A stretch of DNA of 52,552 nucleotides. It comes from Solemya velesiana gill symbiont. GTDB taxonomy: Bacteria > Pseudomonadota > Gammaproteobacteria > Chromatiales > Chromatiaceae. The notes below the pieces were generated by a model, which was not told where the DNA came from, did not search any database, and worked only from the letters and a program-made list of their open reading frames with translations. Position numbers and translations under genes: made by a program. Location of the stretch: the NCBI RefSeq assembly GCF_002020805.1, contig NZ_MPRJ01000005.1:7501-60052 (forward strand), read 5' to 3'. Below, piece after piece: positions 35,219 through 46,531 of the stretch (its first letter is position 1; each line of letters opens with the position of its first letter).

Positions 35219-35851
35219 TCAACCAGTGGACTGGACTCCTGCAGCATTCTCGATGACACCCCTCTGCGCCAGCAGAGAGATGACTGACTCCACGCACTGG
35301 TCAATGGACATGATGCTGGTATCCAGTTTCAATTCCGGATTTTCCGGCTCTTCGTAGGAGGAAGAGATACCAGTATACCCCTTGATCAGCCCCGCACGCG
35401 CCTTCTTGTAAAGCCCCTTTGGATCCCTGGTCTCGCACACCTCGAGAGGACAATGGCAGTGAACCTCGAGAAAATCCCCCTCTGCAACGAGTTCACGGGC
35501 ACGATTCCGGTCTGCACGGAAAGGGGAGATAAACGCCGATATGGTGATCACACCTGCATCCAGGAACAGTTTTGCCATTTCCCCGATGCGCCGGATGTTT
35601 TCGTTCCTGTCTTCATCCGAAAACCCCAGGTCGCCACACAGACCGTGACGCACATTGTCGCCATCCAATACATAGGTATCGCAACCGAGTTGGTAAAGAC
35701 TCTCTTCAACTGCATGTGCAATGGTTGACTTTCCGGCACCAGAGAGGCCGGTGAACCAGAGAATTGCACTCCTGTGCCCATTTTTTTCAGCTCTGCGCTG
35801 CCTGGTTACGGTAGGCTCATGCCAGACGACATTAGTCGCAGTTGAATCCAT
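35219..35851 (-). CDS. cysC: adenylylsulfate kinase CysC
   Basis: Phosphorylates adenosine 5'-phosphosulfate to PAPS. 210 residues. P-loop GLSGAGKSTIAHAVE (about 34), the APS-binding DGDNVRHGLCGDLGFS, FISPFRADRNRARE and KGLYKKARAGLIKGYTGI are all family positions, and the end carries the usual SYEEPENPEL. Convergent with the HAD gene. No cysN/cysD partner is in the window, so PAPS may serve sulfate transfer or assimilation elsewhere; this is inference. Confidence 0.95.
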   Translation of the reverse strand: MDSTATNVVWHEPTVTRQRRAEKNGHRSAILWFTGLSGAGKSTIAHAVEESLYQLGCDTYVLDGDNVRHGLCGDLGFSDEDRNENIRRIGEMAKLFLDAGVITISAFISPFRADRNRARELVAEGDFLEVHCHCPLEVCETRDPKGLYKKARAGLIKGYTGISSSYEEPENPELKLDTSIMSIDQCVESVISLLAQRGVIENAAGVQSTG

Positions 35852-36029
35852 TAGTTGCTCTCAGTAAATGTGTTCGGGAAAGTAGGCATTATATCCGTTC
35901 AGTCCCTTCAAGGGGAGTTGCCTGCACACTGTCCAGCCGAAAATACTTCCCGAGTAGCGGTTTTCAATAATATTCCCTTTCAGTGGGGTCGGATAGACTT
36001 TTGGTGAATTACCAATCAGCCGAACGCCT

Positions 36030-37352
36030 ATGAAAAAAAACAGGGTTTTCCAAAAGTCACTGGGGCCATACCCGCAGTTCCATCGCCTCCTGGCGCCTTT
36101 TGCCCTGCTTTTCTCTCTCCTTGCGTTACCGGCTTACGCTACGGACAGCGAAGAGCTGACGATCCCCCTCGCATCCGACAATGAAATACCGGTTGACCGT
36201 TATCAGGGCGAGGGGGACCATATCCTCTGGTTACCCTCTGAGTTCGGTTTTCGTGGCAACCGGGAACTGACTTTGGCCAGTGACCTGGCTGAAACCGGTT
36301 TTGATGTCTGGCTTGCCGACCTGCACGAGGGTTACTTTCTGCCACCGGGCCGTAATAGCCTGCGAGAAATATCAGTCGACGATGTGGCAGAGCTTATCCA
36401 GCGCAGCCAACCTGACAATGGCCGGCTGTATGTTATGAGCACTGGCCGTGGCGCAGCGCTCTCTCTGATGGCGATACGTCGATGGCAACAGGTTTTTTCT
36501 GAACGACAACCCCTGGGCGGCGTGATCCTGTTTCACCCAAACCTGCTGACCAAGGCACCCAAGCCGGGAGCCTCCCCTGAGTATCTCCAGGTTGCCAGCC
36601 TGACCAATCAACCGATCCTGCTCATACAGCCTGCGGACTCCGCCAAGCGATGGTATCTCGATGAGATGCTGAATCAGCTGCGTAGCGGCGGATCGACGGT
36701 CTTCACCCGGGTCATACGCGATGTTTCCGATGGGTTTCATCTTCGCACCAATGCATCCGATAAAGAACTGGAGCAGAGCGGTAAACTGCCCACTATCCTG
36801 GCCTCAGTGACTCCGCTGCTCAAGGCGTTCAATAAAACAGTCAAGACGCCCGTTGAACAGAAATCACCCGGGGATTCAAAAGAGTGGGATGCAAGCGCAT
36901 TCAGCGGCTTGCTCCAGCCTTACGAAGGAGACCCAACCCCTCCCAGGCTGTCATTGAAAGACCTCGAAAACAAACAATACGATTTGGCTGATTACAATGG
37001 CAAAATTGTACTGATCAACTTCTGGGCCACCTGGTGTCCGCCCTGTGTCGAGGAGACCCCGTCCCTGGGCCGCTTGAAGCAGAAGCTGCATGGGAAGAAT
37101 GCTGTTGTGCTGAGTGTTGATGTCGGGGAGAGTATCGAGAGAGTCGAGGCTTTTCTGAAGAAGATCCCGGCGGCGTTTCCAGTGCTATTGGACCCTGAGG
37201 GCTCCACGGTACAGCAGTGGAACATCAGGGCTTTTCCCACCACTTTTCTCATCGATCAGCGCGGTTTGATCCGTTACGCCTACTTTGGAGGATTGGAGTG
37301 GGATGCCCCGGAAGTTATCCGGTTGGTGAAAAACATGCTTGATGAGCGCTAA
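36030..37352 (+). CDS. alpha/beta-hydrolase-like domain fused to TlpA thioredoxin
   Basis: Exported protein of 440 residues. A signal peptide (about 1-38, ending PAYATDS) is followed by a domain with alpha/beta-hydrolase layout (LWLPSEFGF, GRNSLREISVDDV, a helix after STGRGAALSLMAI). At the usual nucleophile elbow the sequence is MSTGRGAA, so the catalytic Ser of GxSxG is absent and enzymatic hydrolysis looks unlikely. From about residue 305 a TlpA/ResA-type thioredoxin domain follows, with the redox motif CPPC in FWATWCPPCVEET and cis-Pro near FPTTFLID. Predicted periplasmic disulfide reductase with a substrate-binding or scaffold domain. Divergent from cysC. Confidence 0.8.
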   Translation: MKKNRVFQKSLGPYPQFHRLLAPFALLFSLLALPAYATDSEELTIPLASDNEIPVDRYQGEGDHILWLPSEFGFRGNRELTLASDLAETGFDVWLADLHEGYFLPPGRNSLREISVDDVAELIQRSQPDNGRLYVMSTGRGAALSLMAIRRWQQVFSERQPLGGVILFHPNLLTKAPKPGASPEYLQVASLTNQPILLIQPADSAKRWYLDEMLNQLRSGGSTVFTRVIRDVSDGFHLRTNASDKELEQSGKLPTILASVTPLLKAFNKTVKTPVEQKSPGDSKEWDASAFSGLLQPYEGDPTPPRLSLKDLENKQYDLADYNGKIVLINFWATWCPPCVEETPSLGRLKQKLHGKNAVVLSVDVGESIERVEAFLKKIPAAFPVLLDPEGSTVQQWNIRAFPTTFLIDQRGLIRYAYFGGLEWDAPEVIRLVKNMLDER

Positions 37353-38877
37353 CGCTTTCCGCACTCATCCCAATTTTCACAATCCGTGGTACAAACGACC
37401 AGTTGATTACGCCCACGCTCCTTGGCCATGTAGAGCGCCTTGTCGCACCGCACCAGCATACGCTCGACACCATCCCCCTCTCCACCGAAACTGGAGATAC
37501 CTGCGCTTACTGTAAGTGAGATATGTCTTTGATCGGGCGCCTTCAGCGATAACGATTCTGTTCCTACCCGCACTCTCTCCATGGCCTGCCTTGCGGCACC
37601 TTCATCAGATTCAGGCAACAGAATTACGAACTCTTCTCCACCCACACGTCCCAGCAGGTCACAATCCCTGAGCTGGTCCATACTGGTGCGCACAACCGAT
37701 TTCAACACCATGTCACCCACGGCATGACCGTAGGTGTCATTGATCTTCTTGAAGTGATCGAGATCCAGCAGGGCAATCGAGAAATCGGTGTCATACCGCT
37801 TGACCCGCTTCATCTCCTCCGCCGCCAACTCAAGTATCCGTCGGCGATTCAATGCACCGGTCAATTCATCTGTGGTTGCAAGACGACGCAATTCACCCTC
37901 CAGAACCTCACGTTCCTGGAGCTCCTGGTTGAGCGCCCGGGTGCGTCTGTCCACCCGCTGACGCAACATCCGGTTCCACAGCAGCACCCCAACCAGCAAT
38001 ATGATCGCAACGACTACCGCCAACTTGGCTATGAACTCCTAGGTCAGGACCCAACCGGTACCGCCCAGGCTGATCCACCGGCGATAGATTTCTCTTTTCT
38101 TGTCCTCGCTGATACTGTTCAGCCCCTTCGGCAGGATACCTGTCAACTCCGGCCAGTCGTTTCGCGCTGCAAACCGCAGACGCCACTCGAACCCAGACTC
38201 GCCTGCCACACGCAGGTTGGTCAATCCCTCCTTTTCGATGTAGTAGATAGCCGAGGCATTGGCGGCGACGATGGCATCAGCAAGCCCAAACGAAACCATG
38301 CGCAGTCCAGTCTCGATATCAGGTACAGAGACTCGTTCCAGGTCAGGGTAGCTCTCTGCCACGTACTTCTCTGATGCATAGTTCTTTATGGTTACCAGGC
38401 GCTGCCCTGCAAGGTCCGGTATCGCCAGCTCACCACCGATCTCCTTGCGCACGATGATGACCGCCGGGAGCCGGATATAGGGCTCGGTAAAATTCATGTA
38501 GGTTGCGCGCTCCTCCGTCCAGGCAGCGCCCCCCCCCAAACATCCACTTCCCGCGCCTTGCTCTTCTCTATCACCTGGTTCCAGTCTTTAAGCTGGACAA
38601 TTTTCAGATTGATACCGACCTGCTCGCGCATGTAGCGCACAAAATCCGCCGTGGTGCCGCGATAGATATCGTTCTCATCAAAAAACTCCACAGGCGGGTA
38701 ATTGGGGGCAGGGGCGAAACGGATTTCAGGCGCATTTTCAAGCCACTGGCGCTCAGCAGGGGAGAGGATATCGGCAAAAACCGGAGGGGATTGCAGGAAC
38801 AGGCACAACCCCGCAAACAACAGCCAGAGCCGGAGCCGGAGCCGGAATTCCCTTTTAGAAATATAAACGCAATCCAT
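37349..38877 (-). pseudogene. solute-binding sensor diguanylate cyclase, disrupted
   Basis: Three pieces of one gene. Part 1 (from 38877, with signal peptide near LLFAGLCLFLQSPPVFADI) is a type-3 solute-binding sensor domain; the frame shifts at a run of nine Gs (plus-strand C9, 38529-38537) inside DVWGG. Part 2 (38520-38042) finishes the sensor (TEERATYMNFTEPYI, EKYVAESYPDLERV) and hits an in-frame TAG at 38041-38039, just before a transmembrane helix (VVVAIILLVGVLLW). Part 3 (38038-37349) carries the GGDEF domain with GGEEF (RVGGEEFVILL), an RDCD inhibitory site five residues before it, and TTDELTGALNRR. Translation from a TTG near 38023 would give only the membrane helix plus GGDEF. A hexamer repeat (GCCGGA) lies in the signal-peptide codons at 38823-38846. 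Confidence 0.8.
38823..38846. repeat. hexanucleotide tandem repeat, four units
   Basis: GCCAGA followed by three GCCGGA units, read as alternating Arg-Leu in the sensor gene's signal peptide. Multiples of six keep the frame. Confidence 0.6.
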
Positions 38878-38984
38878 TGTTTTTATTGTAGTTCTCATGA
38901 AACCAAAAGACCATACAGACGAACATTGCCAATAGCCCATCTTTTATCTTAAGCGTAATACATACAAATTCTTTCTACCGAAAC

Positions 38985-39014
38985 AAAAAAGCCCGCCGGG
39001 AAATCCAGCGGGCC
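38985..39014 (-). terminator. intrinsic terminator of thiC
   Basis: On the minus strand: GGCCCGCTGG, loop ATTT, then CCCGGCGGGC and six Ts. It follows thiC (minus strand). Confidence 0.85.
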
Positions 39015-39043
39015 TCGTGTGTCGAACCTGCGCTCAAAGGTGC

Positions 39044-40948
<1,905 letters not shown>

Positions 40949-40996
40949 CTATTCAGGAAGGAAAAGACAGTCCGATCAAAGAGTTACGGCTCCCGC

Positions 40997-41069
40997 AGCT
41001 TTCCTCCGCCAGCATTAACCGGATCAGGTGCAAAGGGTGTATCTCAGCCCAAAATGGTCACCCCTAGCT
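40997..41069 (-). promoter_or_regulatory. TPP riboswitch (thi-box) controlling thiC
   Basis: On the minus strand: P1 AGCT...AGCT, then GGGGTGACC, GGCTGAGATACACC, the core CACCTGATCCGG and TTAATGCTGGCGGAGG; these are the conserved THI-element blocks. Thiamin pyrophosphate binding should reduce thiC expression. A hairpin (AGATGC GTGA GCATCT) lies upstream at 41075-41091. About 60 bases separate aptamer and thiC ATG; no clear terminator, so control of translation is more likely. Confidence 0.93.
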
Positions 41070-41254
41070 CGCAGATGCTCACGCATCTTGGGAATGGACT
41101 AAAACTAACCAAATTAGTCAGGTAAATCAACCATAAAGATCAAAATACGCCAGAATTAATTCCACAATAAATACAGAATACTTGCCTGAAAGACCCAAAC
41201 TGCGTACGCTAATCCGCTCTTTTAAGTCAGATTGAAGCGATTCAGGTAAGAACA

Positions 41255-41920
41255 ATGGTTGCAGCAAACCTCGAAAAAGCCCGATTCAACATGGTCCAGC
41301 AACAGATCCGCCCCTGGGAAGTCGTCGATCAGCGGGTTATCGATACGCTTGAAGTACTGCCGAGAGACGCTTTCGTGCCCGAGGAGTACAAGAACCTGGC
41401 TTACACCGATACGGAAATTCCCATCAGTTCGGACCAGCAGATGATGGCCCCGAAAATCGAGGCACGACTACTCCAGGCACTGAACATCAAGGAGAGTGAC
41501 AAGGTCCTGGAAATTGGAACCGGCAGCGGTTTTCTCACCGCCTGTCTCAGCAAACTGGCCGCCAGTGTCATCAGTTTTGAAATCGATGAAACACTGTATG
41601 AACAAGCCTCCAAACGCCTATCCGAGCAAAATATAAAAAACGTGGATTTACGCAACGATGATGGCTTGCAACAACCAAGTATCCAAGGTGCTCCCTTTGA
41701 TGTGATCGCCATAACCGGCTCACTACCGGTGCTGGACGACTACCTGAAACAGCTTCAGAAAGTCGGTGGCCGCATGTTCGTCGTAACCGGCGATGCCGAC
41801 CCCATGGAGGCCAACCTGGTCACCCGCATCAGTAAAGATGCCTGGCGCACCGAGGCCCTGTTCGAAACTGAACTTGCGCCTCTGAAAAATGCTCCCCAGC
41901 GTGAGAAGTTCACCTTCTGA
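41255..41920 (+). CDS. pcm: protein-L-isoaspartate O-methyltransferase
   Basis: Repairs damaged proteins by methylating isoaspartyl residues with S-adenosylmethionine. 221 residues. N-terminal MVQQQIRPWEVVD and the SAM motif I VLEIGTGSGFLTACL (about 83), YTDTEIPIS and the late GGRMFVVTGDA are family positions. AGGTAAG precedes the ATG at a good distance. In many gammaproteobacteria pcm sits in front of rhodanese and tolC genes; neither is here. Convergent with waaA; a 190-base spacer with one GC-rich stem-loop separates them. Confidence 0.93.
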   Translation: MVAANLEKARFNMVQQQIRPWEVVDQRVIDTLEVLPRDAFVPEEYKNLAYTDTEIPISSDQQMMAPKIEARLLQALNIKESDKVLEIGTGSGFLTACLSKLAASVISFEIDETLYEQASKRLSEQNIKNVDLRNDDGLQQPSIQGAPFDVIAITGSLPVLDDYLKQLQKVGGRMFVVTGDADPMEANLVTRISKDAWRTEALFETELAPLKNAPQREKFTF

Positions 41921-42110
41921 TACAGATGCACCCAGGCTTGCCCGCCCAGAGGCTTGCTTACCGCTGATGCACCAATAATCGGCTAGCAGCATCCCCGGCT
42001 GGGGAAACCTCTACCCCAGGGTTTCAGATACGCAAGGACATTAAAGCACCGGTGGCAGCCAGTGCTCTCTGAGTGTTGCCTGAAGCCCGCATGCTCCGGC
42101 AGCCTTAGCC

Positions 42111-43385
42111 TTAGCCACATGCGCCCTCTGTCAGCTGCTCCTCTATAACAACCATCAGCCTGTCAAGCGCGCCCCTGTTAGCCTCAACAACAGCCCGGCC
42201 TTTTTCACCAATGCGCGCCCGCTCACTGGCATCACTCAGCCATTCAGTCATAATCTCTGCCAATTCGATTTCATCGGCAACTTGAACCGCGGCCTTTTCC
42301 AATAACAGCTGCTGGCTGATTATAGAGAAGTTGTACATAGAGGGACCAAAAGCCACCGGCACCCCCAGTGCAGCCGGTTCCAGTACGTTATGCCCCCCTG
42401 TCGGCACCAGGCTGCCCCCCACAAAAGCCGCATCGGAAGCCGCAAGAAAGAGCGGCAGTTCCCCCATGGTATCCCCGAGGAAAACATCCACGCTGCTCTC
42501 ACACGGTTCATTCAAAGAGCGCCTGCTGACGTTGAATCCACTCTTTCTGCTGAGATCCGCCACACGGTCAAAACGCTCTGGATGACGAGGCACAAGAACC
42601 AGCAGGGCATCCTGGCATACCTCACAAACCTGTCTATGGGCCTCGAGTACCAGTTCATCTTCTCCATTATGTGTACTGGCTGCCACCCATATGGGCCGCT
42701 CTCCCCACCACCTGCGCAGCACATCAGCCTGTTCATATAGACTGGCAGGCATTCGAATATCGAACTTGACGCTTCCTGTCACCCGAACGGCATCTGTCGG
42801 TACGCCCAGCCCAAGGAAACGCTCCGCATCGGCGGGCGCCTGTGCAGCAACAGTACCGATACGCCCGAATGTCTTTCTCGCGAAAGTCCCAAACCGCGAA
42901 TAACCCCTGGCTGATTTTTCGGAAAGCCTTGCATTGGCAAGTATCGTTGGGATCTGTTTTTTTTCACAGATAGCCAAAAGATTTGGCCAAATCTCCGTCT
43001 CCATCATGACCAGCAGACAAGGATTGGTTCTTCTTAGAAAAACATTAATGGAAAATGGGAGATCGTAGGGAAAATAGGCGTGGTAAACCGATTCGCCAAA
43101 CAGCTTTTTGACCCTGTCAGAGCCCGTTGGTGTGGTTGTAGTGATTACAATCGGCACATCCGGATATCGCTCCTGCAGTTGGCGCACCATTGGTTCGGCT
43201 GCCTGGGCCTCGCCCACCGAAACCGAGTGAATCCAAATACTATTCTTCACGTCAATTGCATCGTAATATCCCAGGCGCTCTTTCCACCTCTTCAGATAAG
43301 CTGGCGAGCGCACGCCACGCAACAACAGGCGTAAAAGAAAAAACGGCAGACTTATCAGAAGAATGAAGGAGTAGATAAAATGCAT
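42111..43385 (-). CDS. waaA: 3-deoxy-D-manno-octulosonate transferase WaaA (KdtA)
   Basis: Adds Kdo to lipid IVA at the inner membrane, an essential LPS step. 424 residues. The N-terminal membrane helix (FIYSFILLISLPFFLLRLLL) is followed by the GT-B glycosyltransferase: SVSVGEAQAAEPMV, TTTTPTGSDRV, ETEIWPNLLA, CEKKQIPTILANARLS and the donor-side GGSLVPTGGHNVLEPAAL. ATG at 43385 (MHFIYSF) is preferred over a TTG at 43397. Followed downstream by a spacer before pcm. Confidence 0.95.
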   Translation of the reverse strand: MHFIYSFILLISLPFFLLRLLLRGVRSPAYLKRWKERLGYYDAIDVKNSIWIHSVSVGEAQAAEPMVRQLQERYPDVPIVITTTTPTGSDRVKKLFGESVYHAYFPYDLPFSINVFLRRTNPCLLVMMETEIWPNLLAICEKKQIPTILANARLSEKSARGYSRFGTFARKTFGRIGTVAAQAPADAERFLGLGVPTDAVRVTGSVKFDIRMPASLYEQADVLRRWWGERPIWVAASTHNGEDELVLEAHRQVCEVCQDALLVLVPRHPERFDRVADLSRKSGFNVSRRSLNEPCESSVDVFLGDTMGELPLFLAASDAAFVGGSLVPTGGHNVLEPAALGVPVAFGPSMYNFSIISQQLLLEKAAVQVADEIELAEIMTEWLSDASERARIGEKGRAVVEANRGALDRLMVVIEEQLTEGACG

Positions 43386-43510
43386 ATTGCTCAACAATGC
43401 AAAAGGGAAAGCTCACTAGTCACGGTAGATTACCAGCTTCCAGCAAGCATCTGAATATTTAGATTAACCAGGTCACATCAACCGCTCGCCGTGGTTTTAA
43501 TGCATTCGAG

Positions 43511-43544
43511 CAAAAAAAACAGTTTCCGAACCTGCTGACGCAGG
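43511..43544 (-). terminator. intrinsic terminator after the capD-type gene
   Basis: On the minus strand: CCTGC GTCA GCAGG then CAGGTTCGGAAACTG and eight Ts. Ends the polysaccharide operon before waaA. Confidence 0.6.
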
Positions 43545-43671
43545 CATGAAGAAATACCCTTCCGGCGGGAAGATGGATTATACGGTATCCGATACGGACA
43601 GGATGCCTTCATGAACTGAAAGCGATTCTACCAACAACGCGTTGAATACAGATCACACCGGCAGCATCAGC

Positions 43672-43806
43672 ATGGAATGCAGGAACTGGCGCCACGAGGC
43701 CCGCGCCAAATTACAGAACCGCTATTACGCCTCAATGCGGAAGAAAGATGCCCGGTTCATATCAAGGTACATGCAACAAGCGGAGCAGATGGTTGAGAAG
43801 ATGTGA
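43672..43806 (+). CDS. possible small basic ORF, 44 residues
   Basis: Starts MECRNWRHEARAKL and ends EQMVEKM; rich in Arg and Lys with helical character (ASMRKKDARFISRYMQQAE). No family recognised and no ribosome-binding site stands out, so it is a weak call; it could be the end of a degraded gene. Confidence 0.25.
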   Translation: MECRNWRHEARAKLQNRYYASMRKKDARFISRYMQQAEQMVEKM

Positions 43807-43817
43807 GAAATCAATAT

Positions 43818-45695
43818 CTATGTTTTCAGGTAGACGATATCCGCGCCTTTTACCTCAGCCTTGGTTTCGGTCTCTACTTCATATTCCGGGACAAGCTGAC
43901 CCAACAGATCAGCCAGTTTTTCATTGTCCATCGAGTCGCACGCCGTGTTTAAGTCATCAATTTTCTGGCCCAGCCAATCCCAGTCCACATGCCTGAACTT
44001 GGCAAGAAAAACCTTTTCATGAATCGTCCTCTCCAATTCCTCCTTTTCATGAAAAAGCTCTTCAAACAACTTCTCTCCAGCCCTTAAACCCGTGTAAACA
44101 ATATCTATGTCCCGCCCAGGCTCCTTTCCGGAAAGTCGTATCATCTGCTCAGCAAGATAGTTGATTTTAACTGGCTCCCCCATATCCAGAACGAATATCT
44201 CACCACCCTTACCTATTACAACAGTCTGCAGAATCAACTGACACGCTTCGGAAATTGTCATAAAAAACCTTTCCATTCGCGGATCAGTCACGGTAACGGG
44301 ACCGCCTGCAGCTATCTGCTTGTGAAAAAGCGGGATCACGCTTCCGGCGGAACCAAGAACATTACCAAAGCGAACTGTAATGTAATTCGTTTCAGATCTG
44401 ACATTCAGGTTTTGGCAAAAAATTTCCGCTGCACGCTTACTCGCACCCATAATATTGGCCGGGTTGACCGCCTTGTCCGTCGACATCAGGACAAATTGGT
44501 CCACTCCAAACCTATCTGAGGCCTCTGCAACATACTGGGTTCCCAATACATTGTTTTTTAAAGCTTGACGAATTTGTGACTCAAGCATCGGTACATGCTT
44601 GTAGGCAGCCGCATGAAAAACAACCTGGGGCTTATATGTCTCAAAAACCTTATTTATGAACGACCTATCTGTCACATCTCCCAGTTGATAACAAACATCG
44701 AGATGTGGATACTGCCGCTTCAGATCCATTTCGATCAAATAAAGATTGAATTCACTGGCGTCCACCAGGATCAGCCTGCTTGGCTCAAGTTTTGAGATTT
44801 GCCTGCACAGCTCGGAGCCGATTGATCCACCACTTCCAGTTACCAGAACACTCTTGCCCGAGAGGTTTGCGTGAATGACAGGCCAGTCTAACGCGACCTG
44901 CTTCCGTCCGAGTAGATCATCGATACAGACCTCCCGTAGCTCATTGATTCTGACACTTCCGGACACCAGGTCCCTCAACTCGGGCACTGATCTGAAAGGC
45001 ACCCCTGAATTCTCACACTGCTCCACAATTTGCTGCATCTGCCTGGAATCTGCAGATGGGACCGCGAGCATAATCAAGTCAATTTCAAACCTGTCGACAA
45101 TCACTGGAATTTCTGAGCTCTTGCCCACAACCGGCACACCATGAATATCTCTTCCCAGGATCCTCGGCTTGTCGTCGACAAAGGCAATCGGAAGATAGGA
45201 CTCTCCTTTGGTGTTTTTGAGCAGATCCCGGACCAGCATCTCCCCGGCCACACCTGCACCTACTATAAGGACCCGCTTGCCTGCACGAAGGTAGATATGG
45301 CGGTCTTTCAGCCATCGGTACAAAAGACGCGCCCCCCCCAGGAGCACTAGAAGAAAAAGAGCATATAAGACCGGCACAGCCCTGGGCAGACCGTCTCCTC
45401 TGCTCAAAAGGAACAGCAGCGTTGTACTAACGAGAACCCCAAAAATCACTGCCTTTATTATGCGGAAAATATCTGGCAGCGAGGCAAAGCGCCAAATCCC
45501 CCGGTATAAGCCAAAAAGGACAAAAGCAGTCAGCTGAACAGGCAAAACCACCAGCAGGGCCTCGGCACCATCACGATACCCTTCGAGGGTCGGCGACTCG
45601 AGATTAAACCTGAACCAGTACGCCAAGGCCCATGCGACCGGGACCATGAGCAGGTCATGGATAAGTGCGGCCTCCCTTGAGCGGATTTTCACCAT
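43818..45695 (-). CDS. UDP-sugar epimerase/dehydratase, WbpM/CapD/PglF type
   Basis: Membrane-bound nucleotide-sugar dehydratase for polysaccharide or glycan synthesis, 625 residues. Four N-terminal transmembrane helices (about 15-120), a linking Rossmann domain (VLIVGAGVAGEMLV), and the SDR catalytic domain with NAD site VLVTGSGGSIGSEL (about 295), HAAAYKHVPMLE and STDKAVNP-IMGASKR, where the usual YxxxK is replaced by the MDK/TDK form of this family. Most such enzymes are UDP-GlcNAc 4,6-dehydratases; substrate is inferred. Codirectional with the sugar transferase and dehydrogenase genes. Confidence 0.92.
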   Translation of the reverse strand: MVKIRSREAALIHDLLMVPVAWALAYWFRFNLESPTLEGYRDGAEALLVVLPVQLTAFVLFGLYRGIWRFASLPDIFRIIKAVIFGVLVSTTLLFLLSRGDGLPRAVPVLYALFLLVLLGGARLLYRWLKDRHIYLRAGKRVLIVGAGVAGEMLVRDLLKNTKGESYLPIAFVDDKPRILGRDIHGVPVVGKSSEIPVIVDRFEIDLIMLAVPSADSRQMQQIVEQCENSGVPFRSVPELRDLVSGSVRINELREVCIDDLLGRKQVALDWPVIHANLSGKSVLVTGSGGSIGSELCRQISKLEPSRLILVDASEFNLYLIEMDLKRQYPHLDVCYQLGDVTDRSFINKVFETYKPQVVFHAAAYKHVPMLESQIRQALKNNVLGTQYVAEASDRFGVDQFVLMSTDKAVNPANIMGASKRAAEIFCQNLNVRSETNYITVRFGNVLGSAGSVIPLFHKQIAAGGPVTVTDPRMERFFMTISEACQLILQTVVIGKGGEIFVLDMGEPVKINYLAEQMIRLSGKEPGRDIDIVYTGLRAGEKLFEELFHEKEELERTIHEKVFLAKFRHVDWDWLGQKIDDLNTACDSMDNEKLADLLGQLVPEYEVETETKAEVKGADIVYLKT

Positions 45696-45735
45696 ATCTT
45701 AAGCGTTCATTTCGAATAAATGGCAGGAAGTGATA

Positions 45736-46302
45736 TCAGTGTGATACTCCCTCTCGATGAAGCACCTTTAATGCTGTCAGCCAAAGTATATACAGATCGA
45801 ACCGAAAAGACCTACGGCGTAGATACTCTACATCCAGTTTCACCTTCTCAGGAATGGGCAATTCATCTCGTCCGTTCACCTGGGCCCACCCGGTAAGCCC
45901 AGGCACGAGTTCATGTACACCATATTCAGTTCGCAAAGCGATTAGATCGTCCTGATTGTACAGTGCAGGCCTTGGACCAACAAAACTCATATCTCCATGC
46001 ATGATACTCCATATCTGCGGCAATTCATCGAGGCTTGTTCGTCGCAGAAAAGAGCCGACTGGCGTTACATAAGCATCCGCATCCTCCAATAGATGAGTTG
46101 CGAAAGCAGGCGTATCAACATGCATGGTTCTGAACTTAGGCATACTGAAGATATTATTGTGTCGACCAACCCTATCCGACCAGTAAAGGGCGGGGCCTTT
46201 GGATGTCAGCCGCACAAGCAGCGCCAGAATGATCATGGGAACGATGAAGAGAGCCCCCACACTTATCGCCAATAACAGGTCGAACAGCCGCTTCAAAATC
46301 AA
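45736..46302 (-). CDS. undecaprenyl-phosphate sugar-1-phosphate transferase
   Basis: Initiating transferase of polysaccharide or O-antigen synthesis (bacterial sugar transferase, WbaP/WcaJ C-terminal type), 188 residues. One helix ([21 protein letters not shown]) anchors a cytoplasmic domain with [37 protein letters not shown] and [12 protein letters not shown], all conserved. Start is probably TTG at 46302 with AAGGCGGAA before it; no good ATG is in frame. It lacks the large N-terminal part of the WbaP class. Directly upstream is a guanylyltransferase remnant. Confidence 0.9.
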   Translation of the reverse strand: MILKRLFDLLLAISVGALFIVPMIILALLVRLTSKGPALYWSDRVGRHNNIFSMPKFRTMHVDTPAFATHLLEDADAYVTPVGSFLRRTSLDELPQIWSIMHGDMSFVGPRPALYNQDDLIALRTEYGVHELVPGLTGWAQVNGRDELPIPEKVKLDVEYLRRRSFRFDLYILWLTALKVLHREGVSH

Positions 46303-46303
46303 C

Positions 46304-46489
46304 TCATTCCGCCTTGGACATGAAATGCCCCGGTAATGTCTTGTTTCCCTCCAGCCTGAGAAACTGCCTTGGCAAATGCAAACGGGTGATAGACCAAAGG
46401 CGCATCCCGCTACCACCGGCAAGAATCACCGCTTTCCCCGGATTGGTCACTCGTCCTATATCTGTGCCCGTCATTTTCTCTTCCCTCAC
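46304..46489 (-). pseudogene. truncated mannose-1-phosphate guanylyltransferase remnant
   Basis: About 60 residues. [20 protein letters not shown] and [13 protein letters not shown] match the N-terminal nucleotide-binding loop of ManC/CpsB (consensus GGSGTRLWP), then the frame ends at TGA 46304. The rest of the enzyme (about 400 residues) is absent. Several signature residues have changed (T to M, P to S). It overlaps nothing useful and looks like a relic. Confidence 0.7.
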
Positions 46490-46531
46490 CCAGGCTGCCG
46501 GATAAACTATGGCATATCCCTAATGCGGGAA

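Larger units (their letters stand above)
43398..43817. other. 420-base gap between waaA and the capD-type gene
   Basis: Contains a minus-strand terminator (43511-43544) and, on the plus strand, a possible 44-residue basic ORF (43672-43806, MECRNWRHEARAKL to MVEKM). No known gene or repeat recognised. The region may be a remnant. Confidence 0.4.

Noticed and set aside
41997-42020. GC-rich stem-loop between pcm and waaA as terminator
   Set aside because: No T-run on either strand and imperfect stem; kept only as a note.
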